A DNA stretch of 64,000 nucleotides from NCBI GenBank assembly GCA_963681505.1, contig OY811984.1, positions 3,826,858 through 3,890,857 of the forward strand, read 5' to 3'. The notes under the pieces were generated by a model. The model was not told where the DNA came from and did not search any database. It saw only the letters and a list, made by a program, of their open reading frames with translations. Shown piece by piece: positions 57,253-64,000 of the stretch (positions are counted from its first letter, which is position 1; the number at the start of each line of letters is the position of its first letter). This DNA is from Eunapius fragilis (Eukaryota; Porifera; Demospongiae; Spongillida; Spongillidae). Both the position numbers and the translations under genes were made by a program.

Positions 57253-57431
57253 TTCAGCGCTGAGTCCTCCTGTCCCTCTCGGAGCCGCCGGACTTCTTCC
57301 ATCAGTAGGGTAAACTGGTCGCCCGTGAATGTCGCTGATCCCTCTTTGGATGATCCCTCTTTAGATGTTCCTTCTTTAGACGATCCCGCTCTAGCTGCGA
57401 CATCTCGGTCTGGTGAGTTCTCTCGCGACAT
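57159..57431 (-). CDS. Short leader ORF of the YR element, gag-like coiled coil
   Basis: 90 codons from ATG at 57431. Residues about 15-32 contain three repeats of SSKEG type. Then comes FTLLMEEVRRLREGQEDSAL, a likely coiled coil as in the N-terminus of gag from YR retrotransposons. The sense of the protein continues in the other frame from 57252, since its next expected block (FKRRGNENQF) is at the start of the recombinase frame. The tail beyond about residue 60 is probably out-of-frame text. Confidence 0.55.
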   Translation of the reverse strand: MSRENSPDRDVAARAGSSKEGTSKEGSSKEGSATFTGDQFTLLMEEVRRLREGQEDSALKWEKGIRRDPTSSNVAATRINSASAKRSQTA

Positions 57432-57436
57432 CTTCG

Positions 57437-57598
57437 AAGTTTACAGACCCGTGCACTGGCAACGTAGACTGATTTCCTTCCTGCTCACATAAACTTAAAT
57501 ACCTCCACCTCCACGTGTACACATCACGTGCTGTACAACCAATCACATACGGAGGGAGCATAGTTTCTGTCTAATTCACTACGTTCAACCGACAGAAA
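57437..57598 (-). repeat. Split direct repeat A1
   Basis: 162 bp at the 5' end of the element, 5 bp before the leader ATG. Confidence 0.9.
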
Positions 57599-58030
57599 CG
57601 TGTATAAACGCGGGAACAAACTGATCTTGCTTTATTTGTTTATTTCAACTTTTATGGATAGATTTACAACTTTTACTTTAATTCAGGACAACGGACCTGC
57701 ATTTTCTTAGTTAAATTGTTAATCAGATAAGATACAACATTAATTATTGGTACACAAAAATCAATTAACTGGGACAACTGTGCGAGAACCTTCAATACTG
57801 ATTAGCAACTACGCGCTCAAGTAGTACTCATATGCTATTGAAAATCTCAGCTGTTTTATAACATTAATGTGTTCATTTTCATGCGCGACAAGCAGCACTT
57901 GTACCTTTATAAACATGCATAATTTGTTTGTTCATAACTTTTCTATAAAAGTTACAATACAGCTCAAAATGTGGTTCCCGGGCGGGAACTTATGTTCTCG
58001 CATGGTTCTTGCTGCATGTTCGTACATTAA

Positions 58031-58764
58031 TATGTCTGTCAGCTTAGCTGATTAATGCACTAACTTCATGTCTGTCTGCTCTTGATTATTTTTTGCAATC
58101 CTCTTGTTGACTGTTGTAGGATTAAGCAGGTAAGTTTAATAATTCTTACTGGATGTATTCTTTAATTCACTTGGAATTTGGCCTTTTATAGGCTGCAGTG
58201 ATCAATCTATGTTGAGTGTGCAAGGTACCTAGCAATTATGTGACATAACCATTCATGGTAAAAAAACCTGAACATGTGTTGACTCAGAGCTCCAAATCAT
58301 TTCATCCAAAGGTATTTTGTAACATTCACAAGAGTCCAACACATTGAAGGTTAGAAATACTTATTTTAATACATATGTCCTTATTGGTTTTCATTTTTAG
58401 ATATGGCATGGAATACAAACACTGCCTAGTATGTCTCTCTGTAAGAATACTTGCAGATGCTGCCAGCAAAGTAGCATCAGTGAGAAGAACAGACAAATGA
58501 AGGAGTTACGGGATTTACTGGACCCTGACCAGCATGGTGTTTACGAGGCAGAGCATGAAAGAAGTGGCTTCAAGGGAAGAGCAGTATTCCAATTTCATGG
58601 GGTACCCTGGTGAATGTTCTTAGACAACCAGATAAAAGCTGTGACCACGAGACCTAGAACGATGTTTGTGTATCTTGCGGTTTATGAACACAGTCACTGC
58701 ATTTCAGTTATTGGATTCAAGCGTATGGCATACATGTGTATTACTCACGTGGTACTCTAGGGGG
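58031..58764 (+). other. Flank with possible exon at 58401-58614
   Basis: After the TTAA, GTTGTAG|GATTAAGCAG|GTAAGT near 58117-58137 looks like a tiny exon. An open stretch at 58401-58614 follows TTTTTAG and contains CRCCQQSSISEKNRQMKELRD. I recognise no family. Whether these belong to a host gene is open. Confidence 0.25.
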
Positions 58765-58956
58765 CGTCTCCAAACAATTTTGGAAAAGATAACGTCATCT
58801 TGACGTTGGGGAGGGGGGAGGGGGGGTCAGGCTCATGACGTTTTCAGATGTACTGAACGAAAAATGGCGTTGGACTCTCACAACCTTCGATATCAATGGG
58901 GGGTAATAATGAAACATCACAATGACGTTATCTTTTCCAAAATAGTTTGGAGACGC
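58765..58956. mobile_element. 192-bp MITE
   Basis: Inverted ends of about 34 bp: GCGTCTCCAAACAATTTTGG left, with GCGTCTCCAAACTATTTTGG as complement of the right end, both continuing AAAAGATAACGTCAT. Contains a G-rich stretch near 58806-58827. CTAGGG before and CCCTAG shortly after might be an outer remnant of the terminus. Confidence 0.85.
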
Positions 58957-59674
58957 AAAAGTGCGGCTGCCCTAGGTATGATTGATCGCATGAGACATTC
59001 TAAGCTAGCTACAAACACATTTGGCGGGTGGCACACGTGATCGATTGATATTGCACAAATCTTGCAAATATGTAGCTATGGCAATGCCTGAGTGCAAAGA
59101 CGGTGACAAAATATAAGACAGTTACACCAGAGATAATATGTATAATATCTCTGGTAACATAACATCGATCACCTCAAAATCGACGCCACCAGTTGCCTCT
59201 CGAAAAGAACTAGTTGCAGTTTACACCTCAATTAGCACTGCCGTAAAATATATTGATGCGCATCAAATAGAGTAATGCATAGACATACAAATATTAGTAA
59301 CTCTTTGACTGGTATATATTGTAGCGGGAGTAGCCTACTAGTATAGCGACACCTCGTTCATAGAATGCTATAGAGCTGTGTACATTATTTTACACTTTCC
59401 CCCCCCCCTGCACCTAGCTGTATGACCATGTCAGCCTAATAAGGTGTTTCTCAGCATATCGATTAATTACACATATTTTCTGGGTACGAGATCGCTGCGC
59501 TGCGTCATCGGTCGTTGCGCTACATGTTAATGCGCTGCGTTGTCAGTCGTTGCGCTGCGCTGCGCGTGACCGACTTTTGGCACTAATTACATCTCATACG
59601 AAACCGTCAATCAGATCCGTAGAACAATCCGTAACAGACGAATATCTGATCAGTTACGGATTTTTTTTGTTGGG
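58957..59674. other. Spacer with hairpin and GC-rich short repeat
   Basis: 59121-59158 is a hairpin (GTTAC-CCAGAGATA against TATCTCTGG-GTAAC). 59490-59570 repeats TCGTTGCGCTGCG about five times. No gene. Confidence 0.5.
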
Positions 59675-60225
59675 GTACTAATTTTACAAGGTCTGGTACC
59701 CCATAAGGTTCCAAATGGCCACACCATCAGTTGGAGCATTCAAATCACTTCGGATTTGGTGCATGTGTCTGTCGTTATTGCATTCTTATGCTTGTTAATT
59801 TTTACTTCATCAGTTACAGATACATAGCTGTGCAAAGTGCGTGGTTTCTCACTCAATATGCACCAATGCATTGAATTGCCTAAATCATTTGCATAAATTA
59901 AGCAGAAAACCGTGCATGCGCTTTTAACATCTATATCTGTGACAGGATGAAGTATAAATTAACAGAAGACTTCAATAGCAACATGATCCTTCTATGTATA
60001 TACTGAATATGAAGTGACTTGAACAATCCAACCTGAAGATGTGGCCCTATTGGGTATCAGAACTTGTAATATCGGTACCCCACATGAGTAAAGCACCAAA
60101 ATGTATTTTCGCATATAGTAATTGTGTGGTATGTTGTATTTCCAATGATAGATCGATTGAGTTGCATGTTATATGTATATAAATCCACAAGGCCCATTTT
60201 CTCATTGAACATTCCGTACATATAT
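59675..60225. repeat. Palindromic repeat related to the large inverted repeat
   Basis: The segment starting GTTGGGGTACTAATTTTACA near 59671 is complemented near 60040-60092 (TTGTAATATCGGTACCCC). Read on the minus strand from 60215, the order GTTCAATGAGAAAATG, then ATTTTGGTG, then ATACCCAATAGGG, then TTAATTTATACTTCATCC parallels 17690-18020 of the outer arm (GTTCACGAGAAAATG, ATTTTGGGG, ATACCCCTTTGGG, TTAATTTTTACTTGATCC). It is an older member of the same family. Confidence 0.65.
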
Positions 60226-60651
60226 TATAATATATACATGGGACGTGCAGTGGTTTAAAACCATAGTTGATGACATTTGGGTCATTCCATATTCAATTGA
60301 GCCACCCTAATAACATCACTGTCTCGTATTGAAGCACCATTTCTTATTTACATTGTCCCCATGGAAAAATAAATACACAATTGTTTCACAATAGATTAAT
60401 AATATAACCTACTGTAATTAAACTGGTTCCATTAATAATAAAAACAAAAATCAAACCACAACAATCAAGATTACCAAAACAGACCACATCACAGTTATTT
60501 ATACAATGATCAACTGATTTATGTATAGCCCTAATTTGGATCTATATAAATATCCATAATGTGACTAATTAACTATTAATATTACGTAATACAAATCAAG
60601 GCAAATCTAGTAAGATATGGATCAATTAAGCCTACTCTACTTTCTCCTCAT
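60226..60651. other. AT-rich spacer
   Basis: The first part continues the dispersed repeat shared with 41425-41560. Nothing else seen. Confidence 0.4.
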
Positions 60652-60811
60652 TCAGTTAGCCCAATGCTTTTTCAGCTTGTTAAATTCCTCCTTTTCGGTA
60701 AGAAGGCCTTCGTCAGTAAGAAACAAGCCAGCAGCTTCCCAAATCACTTTTAAACTTCTTAATGTATTTATCATACGCTTCTAAATTGCAGATTCTTCTC
60801 TTTTCAGCCAT
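60652..60811 (-). pseudogene. Small minus-strand ORF pair, one base out of frame
   Basis: ATG at 60811 gives MAEKRRICNLEAYDKYIKKF. One base further, the other frame gives VIWEAAGLFLTDEGLLTEKE and EFNKLKKHWAN before a stop near 60652. Together they look like one short charged protein of about 53 residues with a frameshift. I do not recognise it. Confidence 0.3.
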
Positions 60812-61740
60812 GGAATGTTTGAAGTAGTAACGTTAACCGTGTTAAAAAATTTGCGCGCTTTCACGTAATGACTCACTTATACAAACAACAGCAATCAAAC
60901 AGCTTCGCATCAAACAAGAGACAACTACAATCACAAACACAAGTTCTTATACTCAGGTATCCGCATACGCACGCACTACACAGAGCGCTGAACAACAGAA
61001 CAAAGACGGTGCTGCCTCAGCCTGCCTGCAATGGTGGATACAGCAGCGGTTCCAACATCACAGAACGCATAATAGAACCCAATCGCCATGTAAACGTATG
61101 CAATTTATTAAAATAATTATTAATAGATTAGTCACCACATGTCTCATGTTTGAACGTTAGTAGCAGCGCTGAACAAAAAGCCGGTTAGAGTCGGCTAAGT
61201 CTGTAGATTGGAAAAAGATAGTCAAATCGATTGATAGTTAACATATCTTTCGTTTGGTCCTAGAATCGTGTAGAAAAGTCCTTGAAGTTGGTACATGGAA
61301 ATTTTTACGCTTTTTTACCGTATAAAACGATTTACATTATTGCAAGTGTCACAATGGTAGGATCACTAGAAAGAGGAAACAAAAAGCTACGAATTCACAT
61401 ACTCACCAATTCATTTTTTAATGCCAGAAAGCCAACATAATTTAGAAAACATTAATGATAAAAGAACTTATAATACTCACTTTAAGTTAGTACACGTTAT
61501 TCAAACTTCTGTCAATTTCTTTTCTGACTTGAAATTCGAGTGGTATGAGTTACAAAACAGTTAATGAAATAAAACTAATTCATTCCCATGTCATCATCCT
61601 AAACCACTGTGGGACGGTGTCTAGCAAAATCACCCTTCTGGGTAATTTTTCAATTTTTTTGCCTTTAAACTTTGTGGGTTGATGCAAGAGCATATCTCTA
61701 TTTTACCCAGGCTGGTATGTGGCATTTTCTCCACCCCCAA
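60812..61740. other. No recognisable feature
   Basis: The open frame at 60868-61116 has biased composition and no family resemblance. The rest is AT-rich unique sequence. Confidence 0.4.
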
Positions 61741-61744
61741 CCCC

Positions 61745-62375
61745 CTCAGTTGCCAAGCCTACTGATCCCTTACACTCCAAGCCTGCTGATCACCTACACC
61801 CTAAGCCTGCTGATCCCTTACACATCTAGCCTGCTGATCACTTACACCCCAAGCCTGCTGACCTAGCCTGCTGATCACTTACACCCCAAGCCTGCTGACC
61901 TAGCCTTCTGATCACTTACACCCCAAGCCTGCTGATCCCTTACACACCTAGCCTGCTGATCACTTACACCCCAAGCCAGCTGATCCCTTACACTCCAAGC
62001 CTGCTGATCACTTACACCCCAAGCCTGCTGATCCCTTACACCCCAAGCCTGCTGATCACTTACACCCCAAGCCTGCTGATCCCTTATACACCTAGCCTGC
62101 TGATCACTTACACCCTAAGCCACCTAGCCTGCTGATCCCTTACACACCTAGCCTGCTGATGATCACTTACACCCCAAACCTACTGATCCCTTACACCCCA
62201 AGCCTGCTGATCCCTTACACCCCAAGCCTGCTGATCCCTTACACCCCAAGTCTGCTGATCCCTTACACCAGAAGTCTGCTGATCACTTACACCCCAAGCC
62301 TCCTATTCACTTACACACCTAGCCTGCTGATCACTTACACTTCAAGCCTGCTGATCCCTTACACTCCACTGATTA
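61745..62375 (+). repeat. 24-bp minisatellite, about 26 units
   Basis: Unit CCTGCTGATCCCTTACACCC plus CAAG, alternating with a CTGATCACTTACACC variant. The unit is three-fold, so frames such as LLIPYTPS-LLITYTPS stay open. Stops, indels and lack of unique flanking coding sequence argue against a protein. Confidence 0.9.
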
Positions 62376-63411
62376 TGACGCCCACTTCTGGTAAGCTTAC
62401 TAGTCTCACTACCACAACAAATGGGTAGATCACCATCTGTTGTGCCACAGTTTTTGGTTTCTAATCTGGTATGGTCATTCCCCCCCCCCCCCCCCCCCAC
62501 CCCATTTTTTTCCGTTCTAAAATAGTTGGCCATACAGTAGCTCAACGCACTCAAGGGCAGGCTCCAATAATTATTCAATATAGCGTCGTAAAAACAAACC
62601 TACTTTTGCATTACCCTTTGTGGAACACAAAGTACGTCAGTAGTCATTAAAAACCATATCCTAATAACTCCTTAATACGTTCTACTGGATAGAGTGTTTT
62701 TAATGGTCTTTGTTTATGTATCCTACTCCTCGAAGCGGGTGGAATTAACACGACACATAGAAAGACAAGAAGGCGGAGTAAAAGCAAGCGTTATTTCACT
62801 ACAATGACTGGCATAAAGATTACAGGGTAGGTTACAGTAACTTGCCCTGGGTACTGCTTGGCTAACCGACACTGCTTAGAAGAGTTTTAGCATTTCAATG
62901 GCGCCATTTTGTGATGTAACCACCTGCTCGTGACACATTCCGTTAGTTGTTTGCTCAACGATAGTAGTTTAAAACAAGCAGGACCCATAACCAATTACTT
63001 ACCTCTGCGCTCTACGTACTAGTGTCGTTAATAGGCACAAACGTGCACGGGAAGGTCTCCGCCGTTTGTATTTTTTATAATATAAGAGGGTCGCCACACC
63101 CAACAACAACTCGTTAACTAACCAAGCACTGGAATATAACATTCACAGTTATATTGTTTGTTCAATACACTTTGTAGATGTAAGCTTCAAGTGTATAGCG
63201 TTATAGCTATGAAAGAAAACTAAGGTTGGAAAGTACAAAAATTATGCCGTAAAAATGATTAAAAATATGCTGCCTGACCTTAAGTGCGTTGAGTAGGCGC
63301 ACAGTAATTAATTGTTATTAAACAAAGCACTGTGTAAATATTAGCGAGTGATGAACTACACAAATGTTTGAAACGTGTGTAAGGGATGGAGTTGAGTTCA
63401 AGCAATATATA
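62376..63411. other. Spacer with C19 tract and dispersed repeat
   Basis: 19 C at 62480-62498. 63124-63285 is the direct partner of 49074-49225. TTTTTTATAATATAAGAGGG near 63073 resembles a TATA region but no gene follows. Confidence 0.5.
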
Positions 63412-64000
63412 TATACAGGGTGTTTGCGAAAGAACGCAACGCTTTAAAATCCCTATAACTCAGGATTGAAATTAATTAACTGCTTGATTTCTTTAACATA
63501 TGTTGCAGTAGTTAGGCAAATGCAAAAAAATCCAATTAGATTTCAAATTATTATAAGCTGTTAAGTAACTGTATCAAATCCCTCATAAATCAAAATATTC
63601 AAAGCCCTCTATTAACAGTAATTCAAGATTGGGGTTTAAGATAATTGATTTTAATAATTAATAATAAGTAACACATAATCTGGATATGCGGTAGAACAGT
63701 ACTGATTTCAAGTTCCTAGGTTCAATAGTGAGTTATTAACATTTAAAACCATCATTTGCTTTGAAGTTATTAAGGTTGAAGCTGTTATGTCGTAAATATA
63801 TTTAATAACCATCATAAATTATTCCAGTATAAAATGAAGTACAAAACACTACTTGATTTGGTAATGGATTAATTAATGGTGTATTATTATAACTCAAAGT
63901 TAATAAAAACGTAGTGATCATTTAGCTTTTTCAAGTTTGATTTGTTGTTACTAGTAAAACGCCAATCAAAGTTCATAATTTTTCTAAGTCTCATCAATTC
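63412..64000. mobile_element. Possible TE terminus running off the window
   Basis: A TATA tract is followed by ACAGGGTGTTTGCGAAAGAA at about 63414, a form typical of Tc1/mariner-like and related TIRs in invertebrates. The sequence after it is AT-rich and non-coding to the window end, so the other end would lie outside. Confidence 0.35.

Larger units (their letters stand above)
55258..57598 (-). mobile_element. Compact YR element with split direct repeats, no RT
   Basis: Read on the minus strand: A1 (57598-57437, 162 bp), coding region, B1 (56053-55970, 84 bp), 11 nt, A2 (55958-55797, 162 bp), 455-bp spacer, B2 (55341-55258, 84 bp). A1 and A2 are nearly identical and so are B1 and B2. The order A1-ORF-B1-A2-B2 is the split-direct-repeat layout of Ngaro/PAT-type YR retrotransposons. 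Those encode gag, RT-RNase H and YR. This one encodes only a gag-like start and YR in 2.34 kb. It sits inside the piggyBac-like element. The alternative is two tandem units, one without coding sequence. Confidence 0.8.
52799..58026 (+). mobile_element. PiggyBac-like transposon, carrying a nested YR element
   Basis: TTAA stands at both ends (52795-52798 and 58027-58030). The termini are TGTACGAAC and its exact complement, with GTTCCCGC motifs repeated inside both ends: about six on the left between 52815 and 52985, and more at 57608 and 57972-57988. Between them lie a piggyBac-type transposase pseudogene and a later 2.3-kb YR insertion. Without that insertion the element would be about 2.9 kb, a normal piggyBac size. 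Insertion is 160 bp downstream of the HECT gene. Confidence 0.85.

Noticed and set aside
61745-62375. CRISPR array
   Set aside because: Units are directly abutting 24-bp repeats without spacers in a eukaryotic context. It is a minisatellite.
61672-62428. Protein with LLIPYTPS repeats
   Set aside because: Frames are interrupted between 61866 and 62159, there is no unique domain and no splice support.

Overview
Organism and evidence. The window is nuclear DNA of an animal, most likely a marine non-bilaterian invertebrate; a demosponge is my best guess. This is inference: host-type genes have very small introns (about 46-59 nt), the TE set is that seen in sponges and cnidarians (YR elements, Ty3/gypsy, pogo, piggyBac-like, many palindromic MITEs), and TEs and minisatellites fill most of the window. 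There are no operons, rRNA genes or CRISPR arrays.

Layout. 0-4.3 kb: a tyrosine-recombinase (YR) remnant and a broken transposase-like gene of an uncharacterised animal repeat family, followed by two duplicated hairpins. 4.6-6.1 kb: a lineage-specific host-like gene (minus strand) for an RS-repeat/Pro-repeat protein with a 59-nt intron. 6.1-9.5 kb: no recognisable gene. 9.5-10.9 kb: nested G-rich minisatellites. 11.6-13.1 kb: a BEN-domain gene interrupted by a 758-bp TIR element. 13.2-14.2 kb: MITE and minisatellite. 14.5-16.9 kb: a decayed P-loop gene (minus strand). 17.7-26.0 kb: a very large nested inverted repeat made of four alternately oriented copies of one unit. 27.4-37.5 kb: one minisatellite tract split by a pogo/Tigger element, a TIR element with a Tnp2-like remnant, and a decayed Ty3/gypsy element. 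38.4-41.6 kb: a second YR remnant, half of a TTAA palindromic MITE and an NFU1-like fragment. 41.9-46.7 kb: a young Ty3/gypsy element with LTRs and a perfect target duplication. 46.8-50.2 kb: several palindromic MITEs and a zinc-finger fragment. 50.2-52.6 kb: a five-exon HECT-type gene with a GC-AG intron and a stop codon in its catalytic lobe. 52.8-58.0 kb: a piggyBac-like element with TTAA duplication, carrying inside it a compact YR element with split direct repeats and no reverse transcriptase. 58-64 kb: MITEs, a palindrome related to the arms of the large inverted repeat, a 24-bp minisatellite and a possible TE terminus.

How it fits together. Host-type coding sequence is sparse (RS-repeat gene, BEN gene, HECT gene, perhaps NFU1-like). 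The rest records successive TE insertions, several demonstrably nested, with target duplications that fix the order of events. The strongest candidates for something undescribed are the RT-less split-direct-repeat YR element at 55.3-57.6 kb, the four-unit nested palindrome at 17.7-26.0 kb, and the RS-repeat gene built from two in-frame minisatellites.
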